Positions 25,849 to 35,313 of a DNA stretch of 53,959 nucleotides are shown here, in pieces. Source of the stretch: an archaeon GW2011_AR18 (GTDB taxonomy: Archaea; Nanobdellota; Nanobdellia; SCGC-AAA011-G17; GW2011-AR18). How positions within the stretch are numbered: position 1 is the stretch's first letter; every line of letters begins with the position of its first letter. A model generated the notes under the pieces. The model ran no database searches. It saw only the letters and a program-made list of their open reading frames with translations, and was not told the DNA's origin. The translations under genes and the position numbers were made by a program. The stretch is from positions 1 to 53,959 of the forward strand of contig JWKX01000008.1 of NCBI GenBank assembly GCA_000806155.1. Reading direction: 5' to 3'.

Positions 25849-28695
25849 TTATTGTTTGTTAAAACCAATCTTAAACTTCTTCTCTTTAATATCACCTTCA
25901 GAATTAAATTCAGAATCTTGCATCTTGAATTCTAAAACTGAGGCACCACATTTATCTGCAATAGATTTTTTATATTTATCAAGATCAACATCGAACTCAA
26001 TAAATAATTTAATAGAATCTTCTTTCTTCAATCCTGACTTCTTTCTTAAATCTTGAATTCTTCTCATAATCTCCCTAGAAAAACCTTCATTCTCTAATTC
26101 AGGAGTAAGCTTAGTATCTAATTCAACTTCACCATCAGAGAACTGAACACCTAAAATCTTATCATCAATGGATCTTTTTTTAGATCTGAAAATAACCTTT
26201 TTAACATTCAACTGTTTTTCAATCAATTCAGAAAACTTTCCTAAATCTTTTAATGATTTTGCATCATCATAAATATTAACAGTCACCGATGATAAAGGCC
26301 AACGAACACCAATCCTTTCTTTGTCTCTCGATGATAAACCTGCCTGAATTATTTCAAAAATAAGATTCATATTAGACAATAAATCTTCATCAATCAATTT
26401 TTCATCAGCTACAGGCCATTTTTCTAGATGAATTGATGGTTTGTTATAGACTTCAAGATTAATCTTTTCTGCAGTAAATGGAAGGAAAGGTGCTAACAAA
26501 ACAATAGCTTCAAAGTAAGAATCATAAAGAACTTTTTGAACTTTAGGATCCTCCAAACTATCTCTTATAGCCTGAACATAAGCCTTAGACAAATCAGATA
26601 TCAGAAACTTTTTTATTTCATCAATTGCCTTATAGTATTCAAGACCATCCATAAATTTAGTAACATCTAACTTCAGTTTTTCCTTTTTTGATAAAATCCA
26701 TAAACTAGCCTGATCATTACTAGAAGACTTAGAAGGATTAGTGCAACTTTGCTTAACATAATTTGCAAGATTATAAATCACTAAAAGATTTCTTTGAATT
26801 TCTTTACCTGGAGCATAACCAAAATTAAGATTATACTGAGGATTCTGAGAACAATACTGCCATCTCATAACATCAGCACCCATCTTCTGGACAGCTTCAT
26901 CGAACCATATAGCATTACCCTTACTTTTATGCATTGATTCACCTTTCTCATCTCTTACTTCTTCATAACATAAAACTCTTTTATATGGAGCAACACCTTC
27001 AAGGACAACTGACATGAATAACTGAGCGTAGAACCAAAGCCTTACCTGAGCTCTCATCTCTATTTCTAAATCAACTGGGAACCACTTTTTCCAATAATCC
27101 CTATCTTCAAAATATTTCATTGTAGAAAATGGAACAATACCTGCATCAAGCCAACAATCCCCTACTTCCTTAACTCTCTCAATAGGTTTACCACATTTAC
27201 ATTTTATCTTAATATCATCAATCCATGGACGATGCAATTCTGGAAGAGAATCAACAGCTTTTTTATCAATTGCCTTTTCTTTCAATTCTTTCAAAGAACC
27301 AATAACTTCAGTATTTTTACAGGAATCACATTCATAAAACATCAGAGGAAGACCCCAATATCTTTTTCTTGAAATATTCCAGTCTTCCATGTTATCAAGC
27401 CAATCCTGCATCAATTTACCGACATGTTCAGGATACCAGACAACTTTTGCAGATTCTTTTTTCATAATAGGTCTTATCTCATCACAAGAAATAAACCATG
27501 AAGAGTCTAATCTAAAGACTAATTCTTCTTTACATCTCCAGCATATAGGATAACGATGCTTATAGTTCTCAACTTTGAATAAAATACCCCTCTTATCTAA
27601 ATCTTTAACAATATCTTTTTTAACATCCTTAACATTCTTCCCTGAGAGCCAACCGTAACCTTTATTGTAATTACCAAATTCATCTAAAGCAGCATCTATC
27701 AACTTTAATTTTAGTTTTTTACCTAATTCATAGTCAGCATCACCGCAACTAGGAGCAATATGAACAATACCTGTACCATCTTTCTCTCCGACTTCATCCC
27801 AGGGGATTACTCTAGGATTATTTCCTTTCTGGACATCAATCTCAGGATAAAAATTTTCATACTCAATACCTATAAGATCAGAACCTTTTATAGTCCCTAA
27901 AACAATACAATCGCCAAGTTTATTCACAACAGCTTCGGATATATAATAAATATTTCCTTCTTTACTGACTTGAGAATAATTAATATCAGGGTTAACTGCA
28001 GCAGCTATATTACTAGATAATGTCCATTCAGTTGTAGTCCATATCAATAAATATTCATTATCCCTATTTTTTATTTTAGCCTTAATATAAACAGAAGGGT
28101 GAACAAGATCTGCATAACCCTCATCACTCATCTCATGCTTTGATGAACTTGTTCCACATCTTATACACCATGGCAGTATCCTTTTACCCTTGTAAAGCCA
28201 GCCTTTTTCGTGACATTTTTTCAAGAAGAACCAAATAGACTGAATATTATCATCATTCATAGTAAAATAGTCGTTGCCCCAATCCATCCACTGACCTAAT
28301 AATTTTGATTGATCAGTTTGTATCTTAGAAAATTTTTCAACTCTTTCTCTACACGCTTTTGAGAATTTATCAAGCCCAAAATTTTCAATATCCTTCTTAG
28401 AATTAAAACCTAAATCCTTCTCTGTCTCTACTTCCAACCATAAACCCTGACAATCAAAACCATTCTGGTAACGCTGATCAAAACCCTGCATTGCCTTATA
28501 TCTTTGAAATAAATCCTTTAAAGTCCTACCCCATGCATGATGAACACCCATAGGATTGTTAGCTGTTATAGGACCATCTAGAAATGAGAAATTTTCTTTA
28601 TTTTTGTTTCTTTTCCTTAATTTGTCAAATATCTTATTTTTGTCCCAGAACTCTAAAACTTCTTTTTCTGTCTCAAAACCATTATAACTGACCAT
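25849..28695 (-). CDS. ileS: Isoleucyl-tRNA synthetase
   Basis: The 948-aa class I enzyme charges tRNA-Ile. The HIGH-type motif is PMGVHHAWGRTL near residue 50, the KMSKS motif is MHKSKGNAIWF, and the CP1 editing domain is present (WTTTEWTLSSN and GTGIVHIAPSCGDADY). Zinc-type Cys pairs occur in PWCIRCGTSS and ICWRCKEE. The anticodon-binding and C-terminal regions are shorter than the roughly 1,030 residues common in archaea. The WTTT-E variant replaces the usual WTTTPW. It has its own promoter divergent from the TRAM gene. Confidence 0.95.
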   Translation of the reverse strand: MVSYNGFETEKEVLEFWDKNKIFDKLRKRNKNKENFSFLDGPITANNPMGVHHAWGRTLKDLFQRYKAMQGFDQRYQNGFDCQGLWLEVETEKDLGFNSKKDIENFGLDKFSKACRERVEKFSKIQTDQSKLLGQWMDWGNDYFTMNDDNIQSIWFFLKKCHEKGWLYKGKRILPWCIRCGTSSSKHEMSDEGYADLVHPSVYIKAKIKNRDNEYLLIWTTTEWTLSSNIAAAVNPDINYSQVSKEGNIYYISEAVVNKLGDCIVLGTIKGSDLIGIEYENFYPEIDVQKGNNPRVIPWDEVGEKDGTGIVHIAPSCGDADYELGKKLKLKLIDAALDEFGNYNKGYGWLSGKNVKDVKKDIVKDLDKRGILFKVENYKHRYPICWRCKEELVFRLDSSWFISCDEIRPIMKKESAKVVWYPEHVGKLMQDWLDNMEDWNISRKRYWGLPLMFYECDSCKNTEVIGSLKELKEKAIDKKAVDSLPELHRPWIDDIKIKCKCGKPIERVKEVGDCWLDAGIVPFSTMKYFEDRDYWKKWFPVDLEIEMRAQVRLWFYAQLFMSVVLEGVAPYKRVLCYEEVRDEKGESMHKSKGNAIWFDEAVQKMGADVMRWQYCSQNPQYNLNFGYAPGKEIQRNLLVIYNLANYVKQSCTNPSKSSSNDQASLWILSKKEKLKLDVTKFMDGLEYYKAIDEIKKFLISDLSKAYVQAIRDSLEDPKVQKVLYDSYFEAIVLLAPFLPFTAEKINLEVYNKPSIHLEKWPVADEKLIDEDLLSNMNLIFEIIQAGLSSRDKERIGVRWPLSSVTVNIYDDAKSLKDLGKFSELIEKQLNVKKVIFRSKKRSIDDKILGVQFSDGEVELDTKLTPELENEGFSREIMRRIQDLRKKSGLKKEDSIKLFIEFDVDLDKYKKSIADKCGASVLEFKMQDSEFNSEGDIKEKKFKIGFNKQ

Positions 28696-28756
28696 TTGAC
28701 AATAGAACTAGCAATAACAAAACTTTATAAATTTTGGCATAACTCCTAATATATAG

Positions 28757-28774
28757 GTTAAACAAAAGTTTAAC
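28757..28774 (+). promoter_or_regulatory. Perfect inverted repeat upstream of the TRAM gene
   Basis: GTTAAAC and GTTTAAC are separated by AAAA and lie 24 bases before the TRAM start, just after a TATA-like TAATATATAG. The position fits an operator overlapping the transcription start or a 5'-leader hairpin. Confidence 0.4.
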
Positions 28775-28797
28775 AAAGATATAGGAGAGTAAATAAG

Positions 28798-29097
28798 ATG
28801 GAAAATAGAAGGAGTTTTGCACCAGTACAGGTTGGTGAAGAATTAAATGTAACAATAGAGGCAGTTGGAGAGAAAGGAGACGGAGTAGCTAAGGTCAAAG
28901 GCTTCGTATTATTCGTTGCTAATACTAAACAAGGTGATAATGTTAGAGTAAAAGTCACCAAAGTTTTCAAAAAGGTCGGATTTGCAGAGGTAGTAGGAGC
29001 TGCAACAGCAGACTCAAATGAATCTTCAAGTGAATCTACAGAAGAATCTGAAGAAAGCGAAGAATCTGAAGAAGATTACAAAAGCGAAGAACCTTAG
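28798..29097 (+). CDS. TRAM-domain RNA-binding protein with acidic tail
   Basis: Residues 1-66 are a single TRAM domain (FAPVQVGEELNVTIEAVGEK and GDNVRVKVTKVFKKVGFAEV), a small RNA-binding fold used in archaea as an RNA chaperone, often abundant. The last 30 residues are almost only Ser and Glu (SSSESTEESEESEESEE), an unusual acidic extension. A ribosome-binding stretch (ATAGGAGAGT) precedes the ATG. The inverted repeat before the gene may control it. Confidence 0.93.
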   Translation: MENRRSFAPVQVGEELNVTIEAVGEKGDGVAKVKGFVLFVANTKQGDNVRVKVTKVFKKVGFAEVVGAATADSNESSSESTEESEESEESEEDYKSEEP

Positions 29098-29396
29098 ATA
29101 AATACTTTATTGAAAACCAAATCAATTTTTTTATTTTTTAAATCTTTTTTTAAGTGAAGTATAATATGTTCTATTTCTTTAACTTTAGATTCTTTAATAT
29201 TTTCTACATAAACATCAATACCAACCAAACCATCACTCTGAGAGACTTTAGCAAAATATTTTTTAAAAAGAAAACCACTCTTAAAATCTATAATAACTGA
29301 GTGATCATCAAGATGAGTATTGTGAGAGATGCCTATGATATCTGAAACTCTATCACAAAATTGTGTTACTAAAGGATCTAGAGTTGGGTTTATCAT
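29094..29396 (-). CDS. Hypothetical protein, 100 aa
   Basis: I do not recognise this small soluble protein. It has an acidic N-terminal half (LDDHSVIIDFKSG) and a Lys-rich helical C-terminus. Its 3' end overlaps the convergent TRAM gene by four bases and its start faces the rfcS promoter, so it may be expressed from a divergent promoter there. Confidence 0.5.
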   Translation of the reverse strand: MINPTLDPLVTQFCDRVSDIIGISHNTHLDDHSVIIDFKSGFLFKKYFAKVSQSDGLVGIDVYVENIKESKVKEIEHIILHLKKDLKNKKIDLVFNKVFI

Positions 29397-29430
29397 AAAA
29401 CATTATAAGTTTGTATTTTGTATATAAATC

Positions 29431-29438
29431 TTTATAAA
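29431..29438 (+). promoter_or_regulatory. TATA box of rfcS, implying a leaderless mRNA
   Basis: TTTATAAA is centred 26 bases before the ATG at 29460. It lies downstream of the earlier in-frame ATG at 29418 and so rules that start out. Confidence 0.6.
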
Positions 29439-29459
29439 TTCTATAAAAATTCTTTAAAT

Positions 29460-30410
29460 ATGGAAAATTCTTACGTTTGGACCGAGCGTTACCGTCCAAA
29501 GAAGTTCGAGGATGTAACAGGACAGCATGATATAGTAAGAAGATTAAAGGCATTAGTAGAACAGAAAAATATACCGCACTTATTATTCAGCGGACCAGCA
29601 GGAGTAGGAAAGACAACATTAGCATTAGTAATAGCAAGAGAATTGTACGGAGATGACTGGAAACAGAATTTTTTAGAATTAAACGCATCAAATGACAGGG
29701 GAATAGATGTAATAAGAAATGAGGTAAAAGATTTTGCAAAAACAAAAGGGTTAGCAAATATACCATTTAAATTAATATTATTAGATGAGTGTGATGCGTT
29801 AACAAAAGAGGCACAACAAGCATTGAGAAGAACAATGGAAACTTATTCTAGTTCATGCAGGTTTGTATTAAGCTGCAATTTTGTAAACAAGGTTATAGAT
29901 CCTATAAAATCAAGATGTGCAATATTCAAATTCAAACCATTAAGAAAAGAAGACTTAATAGAGATAGTAAAGAAAATAACAAAAGACGAAGGACTAGTAG
30001 TAAATGAATCAACAATAACAAGATTGTATGAATTAACTGGGGGAGATATAAGACAATTACAGAATGTATTACAATCATGCGCATCAACATCAAAAACAAT
30101 AACAGAAAAAGAGATAGATGAATTTGCATCAAAAAATGAATCAAAAGATGTGAAAGAGATAGTAATATTAGCGTTGAATAAAAAATTTATATTAGCAAGA
30201 AATAAGTTATTAGATACAATGTTAAATAATGGATTATCTGGAATAGATATATTAAAACAGATACAGAGAGAGATAATGGAACTAGATATTACAGATGATA
30301 AAAAACTTGGAATAATAGAGAGATGCGGAGAGGTAGAGTTCAGATTAGTAGAGGGAGCAAATGATAACATCCAACTGGAAGCTTTATTAGCATATATTGC
30401 TAGAAATTAA
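29460..30410 (+). CDS. rfcS: Replication factor C small subunit
   Basis: The 316-aa AAA+ subunit of the sliding-clamp loader starts MENSYVWTERYRPKKFEDV. Motifs are Walker A SGPAGVGKTT, Walker B LLDECDALT, sensor 1 LSCNFVNK, and the arginine-finger KSRCAIFKF. It forms a complex with the large subunit that loads PCNA at primer ends. The large-subunit gene follows after five bases. Confidence 0.97.
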   Translation: MENSYVWTERYRPKKFEDVTGQHDIVRRLKALVEQKNIPHLLFSGPAGVGKTTLALVIARELYGDDWKQNFLELNASNDRGIDVIRNEVKDFAKTKGLANIPFKLILLDECDALTKEAQQALRRTMETYSSSCRFVLSCNFVNKVIDPIKSRCAIFKFKPLRKEDLIEIVKKITKDEGLVVNESTITRLYELTGGDIRQLQNVLQSCASTSKTITEKEIDEFASKNESKDVKEIVILALNKKFILARNKLLDTMLNNGLSGIDILKQIQREIMELDITDDKKLGIIERCGEVEFRLVEGANDNIQLEALLAYIARN

Positions 30411-30415
30411 TAATC

Positions 30416-31594
30416 ATGGAAATCTTCATAGAAAAATATAAAATAAAAACGTTGAAAGATATTATAGGACATGATGAAGCAATAAGAGAATTAAGGAATT
30501 TTATAAATAATTTCCCAAATGTAAAAAGAAAAGCTGTAATAATGCATGGAACAATAGGTGTTGGAAAAACTTCTGCTGTGCATGTATTAGCTAATGAACT
30601 AGATTATGAAATCAAAGAGGTAAATGCATCTGATTTCAGAGACAGGGAAAGCATAGAAAAAATAGTGGGAGAGAATTCAAAACAAAAGAGCTTATTCAAC
30701 AAAGGGAAAATAATATTAATAGATGAGGTGGATGCAATAAGCGGCAATGATGATAGAGGTGGAGTACAGGCATTAAATAAAATACTTGAGACTACAAGTT
30801 TTCCAATAATAATGACAACAAATGACTTAAGTCATGATAAGATAAAAGAATTAAAAAAATCATCAATACAAATTGAATTCAAAACCTTAAGCAATAAAGA
30901 TATAGAATCAATACTGAAAAAAATATGTGAAAATGAAAAAATAATACATGATGAGATATCATTAAAGAAATTAGCAATAAATGCTTCTGGTGATGTGAGA
31001 GCTGCAATAAATGACTTACAAGTCTCTCTAGCAGGAAATAAATTAGTATTAGATGAACTAACAGAGAGAGATTATGAAATATCAATAGAGAATGTATTAA
31101 ATACGATATTCAAATCAAAATCATTACAATCATATAAGATGACTGAATTTCTAGATATGGATCTAAATGAACTGATGTTATGGATAGATGAGAATTTACC
31201 TATAGAATATGATAATATTGAAGATCTAGAGAAAGCTTATGTAAGATTAGGGAAAGCTGACCTTTTTAAAGCAAGAATAATAAGATGGCAACACTGGGCA
31301 TTCATGCATTACCAGAATATATTATGCTGCGGAGGTGTATCTATATCAAGATCAAAATCAACAATAAAACCTAGTGTATTCAAGAGGCCGATGCTACCAT
31401 TAAAGATATGGCAGGCAAACATGAGAAACAATAAAAAATTATCAATATCAAAGAAATTATCACCAATATTACATATAAGCACTAAAAGGATATTTAAAAC
31501 TTTTAATTATTATAGAGAATTCATAAAACAAGATAAGATAGCTGAAGAGATAAAATTAAATAAAGAAGAAAAAGAATATTTACAAAATTTATAA
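30416..31594 (+). CDS. rfcL: Replication factor C large subunit
   Basis: The 392-aa protein has Walker A HGTIGVGKTSA, Walker B LIDEVDAISGNDDRGG and the sensor-1 TTNDLSH. The C-terminal collar domain is present. The SRC arginine finger is lacking, as is usual for RFC-L. No clear PCNA-binding box (QxxLxxFF) ends the protein; the C-terminus reads KEEKEYLQNL. It is the second gene of the rfcSL operon. Confidence 0.95.
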   Translation: MEIFIEKYKIKTLKDIIGHDEAIRELRNFINNFPNVKRKAVIMHGTIGVGKTSAVHVLANELDYEIKEVNASDFRDRESIEKIVGENSKQKSLFNKGKIILIDEVDAISGNDDRGGVQALNKILETTSFPIIMTTNDLSHDKIKELKKSSIQIEFKTLSNKDIESILKKICENEKIIHDEISLKKLAINASGDVRAAINDLQVSLAGNKLVLDELTERDYEISIENVLNTIFKSKSLQSYKMTEFLDMDLNELMLWIDENLPIEYDNIEDLEKAYVRLGKADLFKARIIRWQHWAFMHYQNILCCGGVSISRSKSTIKPSVFKRPMLPLKIWQANMRNNKKLSISKKLSPILHISTKRIFKTFNYYREFIKQDKIAEEIKLNKEEKEYLQNL

Positions 31595-32419
31595 TTATTT
31601 AACTTCTGCTGAAATCTGGACATCATTTTTCTTTATATCAAGAACTTTAACATCAAAGATTAAAACCTTATCTGCTAAAGGATGATTAGTATCAATATCA
31701 AAGGACGTTTCGTTCATAGAGACAATAACACCATATATAGCACCATATCCAGAATTAAGGCTTATCTTATCTCCAGCATTCAATAAACTGTAAAGAGTGA
31801 TGTTCTCATTATTTATTTCTTTTACAAGATAATCATAACCCTGAACCTGAACTTTTTCATCTTTTTCAACAATACTTTTTATTGTTATGATATCATCTTC
31901 TATTTTAGTTATAGAAAATCCCCAAGGCATGTTAGGATTATTTATTTCTTTACCTATAACTGGTTCTGAACTGAATATTTCAGCAAATTTATCTTTTGGA
32001 ATCTTTGAGTATAAAGGAACTTCAACAAATCTTGGTATACCATTTTGTATAAGTGATGGATCATAAATACCATAACCATCTTCTGGATTTATAACAACAT
32101 GAAGATTATCTCCTTTTTTAGAATTAACAAGAGCTTTATCAAGTCCTGAAATTATCTCTCCTGAACCAAGAGCAAATATCAAAGGATCATAATGTTGAGT
32201 GTCTATATTATATTTATCTGCAATACTCTTAACGTTTGTATCCATCAATGAACCATTCTCAAGATATAAAGAGTATTCAATACTTATAATATCACCAATC
32301 TGAGCTTTATCACCTAAAACATTCTTAACAATAAGACCTGCCAATAGAATAACGATAAAAACACCTATGATAATAGAAACAAATTTTAAGTTTTTATTAC
32401 TCTTTAATTTATGAAACAT
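31595..32419 (-). CDS. Membrane-anchored FKBP-type peptidyl-prolyl isomerase
   Basis: I place the start at the ATG at 32419 (MFHKLKSNK), directly before a membrane helix (FVSIIIGVFIVILLAGLIV); the longer in-frame extension to 32566 would overlap the divergent HerA gene. The outer domain is a SlyD-like FKBP: GDIISIEYSLYLENGSLMDT, ALGSGEIISGLDKALV, VINPEDGYG, then an insert-in-flap region. A second domain follows (residues about 155-274). It probably speeds proline isomerisation of secreted proteins. It is convergent with rfcL, ending one base after it. Confidence 0.88.
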   Translation of the reverse strand: MFHKLKSNKNLKFVSIIIGVFIVILLAGLIVKNVLGDKAQIGDIISIEYSLYLENGSLMDTNVKSIADKYNIDTQHYDPLIFALGSGEIISGLDKALVNSKKGDNLHVVINPEDGYGIYDPSLIQNGIPRFVEVPLYSKIPKDKFAEIFSSEPVIGKEINNPNMPWGFSITKIEDDIITIKSIVEKDEKVQVQGYDYLVKEINNENITLYSLLNAGDKISLNSGYGAIYGVIVSMNETSFDIDTNHPLADKVLIFDVKVLDIKKNDVQISAEVK

Positions 32420-32520
32420 GAGTTTTCTAGAGATCTTTGATTTATAAATATTATGATAGAGAATTCTACATTCATAATAAAGTATATTAATGATAGAGAA
32501 TAAACTATAAATGGAAAAAG

Positions 32521-33840
32521 ATGTATGAAATAGTTGTAGGAAGAAGTGAATCAGACAGGAAAGCACTTGGATTACAAGGAACTGTATTCTTAGGAAAACA
32601 TTATGTAAGAATGGGGAATACTACATCATTATCAAATAAGATATATTTAGATGTAACAAAAACACATGTAGTACTCGTTGCTGGCAAGCGTGGTAGCGGA
32701 AAGTCGTACTCGCTTAGTGCAATAGCAGAAGAGATGTCAGATTTGCCAATAGAGATTAAAAATAAGATTGCAGTATTAATGATAGATACAATGGGAATAT
32801 TCTGGACAATGAAATATCCTAATTTGAAAGATGAAGATTTATTAGAAGAGTGGGGTTTACAGAAAAAATCATTAGATGTACAAATATATACACCAGCAGG
32901 ATATTATGAACTTTATAAACAGAAAGGAATACCAACAGATTATGCTTTTACAATAAATCCTTCTGAATTAAGTGCTAGTGACTGGTGCAATACATTTGAA
33001 GTTTCTGTAAATGATGATATAGGAGCAGCAATAGAATCAAGCTTGGCTGAACTAAAAAATATTAAAAATAATTATTCAGTTGATGAAATAATAAAAACTG
33101 TTGAGAATAATAAAAGAATAGATGACAGGACAAGATTAATTACAATAAACAGATTTCTAGCAACAAAAGAATGGGGAATATTCAGTGAGAAAAGCACACC
33201 AATAAAACAGATAGTTGCTGCTGGTAAGGTTTCAGTATTAGATATAAGTGCATACAAAGAGGAAAATGTAAAATGTCTAGTAACAAGTCTAGTATGCAAA
33301 AAATTAATGGAAGAGAGAGTAGTAGCAAGAAAAAAAGAGGAATTGGAAGATATAGAGAGAGGACATTCATATTTTGATACTACAATAGAAAAAACAGGAG
33401 ATGAATTGCCAATAGTATGGGTACTAATAGATGAAGCGCATATGTTCTTGAAAAAAAATGAAAAAACAGCAGCAACAGATGCTCTTGTGACAATATTAAG
33501 AGAGGGGAGACAGCCAGGAATCAGTTTAATATTAGCAACACAACAACCAGGAGAGATACATAAAGATGTGATAACACAGACAGATATAGTAATAAGCCAC
33601 AGATTAACTGCCAGAAGAGATTTAATAGCATTAAACAGTATGATGCAGAGTTATCTATATGGAGACATGACAAAATACTTCAATATCTTACCAAGAATGA
33701 GAGGATCAGCAATAATATTAGATGATAATTCTGAAAAGATATATCCATTACAGATAAAACCAAAATCTACATGGCATGGGGGAGAGGCACCAACTGCTTT
33801 AAAGGCTAAAGGAAAAGCTGCTTTAGAATTAGGATTATAA
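32521..33840 (+). CDS. HerA-like DNA translocase/ATPase
   Basis: The 439-aa protein has the HerA/FtsK core: Walker A VAGKRGSGKSYS (53-64), Walker B PIVWVLIDEAHMFL near residue 300, the arginine-rich REGRQPGISLILATQQPGE block, and ISHRLTARRDL. It lacks the N-terminal HAS barrel of canonical HerA in clear form. No NurA nuclease is adjacent, so a role in end resection is not supported by context. It could be a DNA translocase used in repair or chromosome handling. Confidence 0.88.
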   Translation: MYEIVVGRSESDRKALGLQGTVFLGKHYVRMGNTTSLSNKIYLDVTKTHVVLVAGKRGSGKSYSLSAIAEEMSDLPIEIKNKIAVLMIDTMGIFWTMKYPNLKDEDLLEEWGLQKKSLDVQIYTPAGYYELYKQKGIPTDYAFTINPSELSASDWCNTFEVSVNDDIGAAIESSLAELKNIKNNYSVDEIIKTVENNKRIDDRTRLITINRFLATKEWGIFSEKSTPIKQIVAAGKVSVLDISAYKEENVKCLVTSLVCKKLMEERVVARKKEELEDIERGHSYFDTTIEKTGDELPIVWVLIDEAHMFLKKNEKTAATDALVTILREGRQPGISLILATQQPGEIHKDVITQTDIVISHRLTARRDLIALNSMMQSYLYGDMTKYFNILPRMRGSAIILDDNSEKIYPLQIKPKSTWHGGEAPTALKAKGKAALELGL

Positions 33841-34182
33841 TAATTTGTTTAATCTTTCTAATTCTCTATTTTTTTGATCTAAACCTGGATTGTCAAATTC
33901 TTTTCTTTCTATAATCTCTAAACATTCTTTTACAATACCATATTCTTTTAGAGCTATCAATATTTTTTCTTGATGAGAACTTTTTGGCATTAATCTATAA
34001 GACATTGTTATTCCTTCTATTATCCTATATTTTGTTGCACTATCTTCCTTTAAATAAATTACATTTCTTACATAATAAATAAAATGTCCAATCAACTTTT
34101 TCCAAGTTTCTAGAGTACTCTTTTCCAGATTATTTAATAAATTTATCTTCATCCTAGGTTGATCTTCATTTCTTTTCATCAT
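33835..34182 (-). CDS. Hypothetical helical protein, 115 aa
   Basis: I do not recognise this all-helical soluble protein. Its start overlaps the end of the coiled-coil membrane gene by four bases (ATGA), so the two are coupled. Its 3' end overlaps the HerA-like gene by six bases. It could be a partner of the membrane protein upstream. Confidence 0.55.
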   Translation of the reverse strand: MMKRNEDQPRMKINLLNNLEKSTLETWKKLIGHFIYYVRNVIYLKEDSATKYRIIEGITMSYRLMPKSSHQEKILIALKEYGIVKECLEIIERKEFDNPGLDQKNRELERLNKLL

Positions 34183-34808
34183 TCACCACCAATCAAGTCA
34201 GCAGCGCAAGCACCAATAATAGCAGGCAAGCTAAGAACTGCTATTTGGCTGTATACATGACCTTGTTTTATTGTATCAAAGACCAGCATTGTTATAATAA
34301 TAGCTATAATAGTGATTGAATAAACTAAAAATAATCTCAAAGGGAGGATAACTAATAGTTTAGGATCTTTTATTTTCCTAAAACCAGTATAATATAACAT
34401 TATCAAACCAATACCAAAAGATACTAAAAATAAAAAAGATGCTTTAGTACTAGAGACATTCTCTGCGAAGTGAACACCTTCTAAAACTGTAAAATGACTG
34501 ACAATACCAACGAATGCACCTATCATAGACTTACCGGCATCTTTATATGATAATTTCCTTAAAGGATGATTACCAACTTCTTTTGATATTTCTTTTTCTA
34601 ATTCTTTCAATTTCTCTAATTCTTTCAACTGTTCATTCTGGATCTTAGATTCTTTTTTATGCATAAATTTTAGTTCTTTTCTTTCAGAATTAATCTCTTT
34701 TAATTGCAACTTTTCTAATCTTTCAACTTTCTTTTCTTCTTTAAGAACCCTGTTTAACTTAGTGCTAATACTATCACTCCTCTTTTTCATTAGTATTCTA
34801 GAAGTCAA
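34179..34808 (-). CDS. Coiled-coil membrane protein (DUF2391-like)
   Basis: Residues 10-75 form a highly charged coiled coil (many Glu, Lys, Leu repeats). Four membrane helices follow at about 92-112, 124-141, 151-175 and 185-205, the first with the block GKSMIGAFVGIVSHFTVLEG. The layout resembles archaeal DUF2391-type integral membrane proteins of unknown function. Coupled downstream to a helical protein. Confidence 0.65.
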   Translation of the reverse strand: MTSRILMKKRSDSISTKLNRVLKEEKKVERLEKLQLKEINSERKELKFMHKKESKIQNEQLKELEKLKELEKEISKEVGNHPLRKLSYKDAGKSMIGAFVGIVSHFTVLEGVHFAENVSSTKASFLFLVSFGIGLIMLYYTGFRKIKDPKLLVILPLRLFLVYSITIIAIIITMLVFDTIKQGHVYSQIAVLSLPAIIGACAADLIGGE

Positions 34809-34824
34809 TGGTTATATAAAAATT

Positions 34825-34890
34825 GCGCTCATAAGCTACTTCCATCAATCATAGGTTAAACCTCAACGGGTGTTCACCAAATCATTGCGC
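34825..34890 (-). ncRNA. Possible C/D-box-like small RNA
   Basis: A 66-base segment between two minus-strand genes starts and ends with GCGC. Inside, on the minus strand, boxes recur as ATGATTT (C-like), TTGA (D'-like), ATGATTG (C'-like) and ATGA (D-like), with gaps of 12, 10 and 13 bases, the spacing of a dual-guide C/D RNA. All four boxes deviate from RUGAUGA/CUGA, so this is tentative. GC content is above the surrounding spacer, and an AT-rich TATA-like stretch (CTATATTTATTAAT) lies just upstream. It is not a tRNA. Confidence 0.35.
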
Positions 34891-34921
34891 ATTAATAAAT
34901 ATAGAAGAAATGTTAATAAAA

Positions 34922-35278
34922 CTATCTACTAAACAAGTATTCTAAAAGCTCGTCTTTTGACGCAATAACTCCTACAAGATCAGGATTATATTCTGGATCT
35001 ACAGATATTACAGCGAAAGCTATACTTGTTAGTGCATATACCCTAACTCTTAAAATTGGATTTCCTGCATTTGTATCTATATTATCATAAAGTTGTTTTT
35101 CATCGTTAGATGTCTCCATTATATCTTTATCCTCTAATATACCCTCTAAAGTCACTAAAACTGAATCCCTAAATCTTGGAATCTCTGAAGAATCATCACT
35201 AGAGATATGAACTATCTGTTTTTCTTCATCATATACAAAACGATCGATATCTAGATTGTATACAGCACCATTAATCAT
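34922..35278 (-). CDS. Hypothetical protein, 118 aa
   Basis: I do not recognise this acidic soluble protein. It appears beta-rich in the first half (YNLDIDRFVYDEEKQIVHIS) with an alpha/beta second half. It sits between trm5 and the candidate small RNA on the same strand. Confidence 0.55.
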   Translation of the reverse strand: MINGAVYNLDIDRFVYDEEKQIVHISSDDSSEIPRFRDSVLVTLEGILEDKDIMETSNDEKQLYDNIDTNAGNPILRVRVYALTSIAFAVISVDPEYNPDLVGVIASKDELLEYLFSR

Positions 35279-35313
35279 AAAGAATTATCTGATTTTTCTA
35301 TTAATAAGATTTA

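Noticed and set aside
29418-29460. Upstream in-frame ATG for rfcS
   Set aside because: The TATA box at 29431-29438 lies after it, and MENSYVWTERYRP at 29460 is the normal family start.
32420-32566. Longer N-terminus for the FKBP protein
   Set aside because: It overlaps the divergent HerA-like gene, and the start at 32419 places the membrane helix properly near the N-terminus.
34825-34890. tRNA in the 34.8-kb spacer
   Set aside because: No T-loop, acceptor pairing beyond GCGC, or cloverleaf can be drawn.
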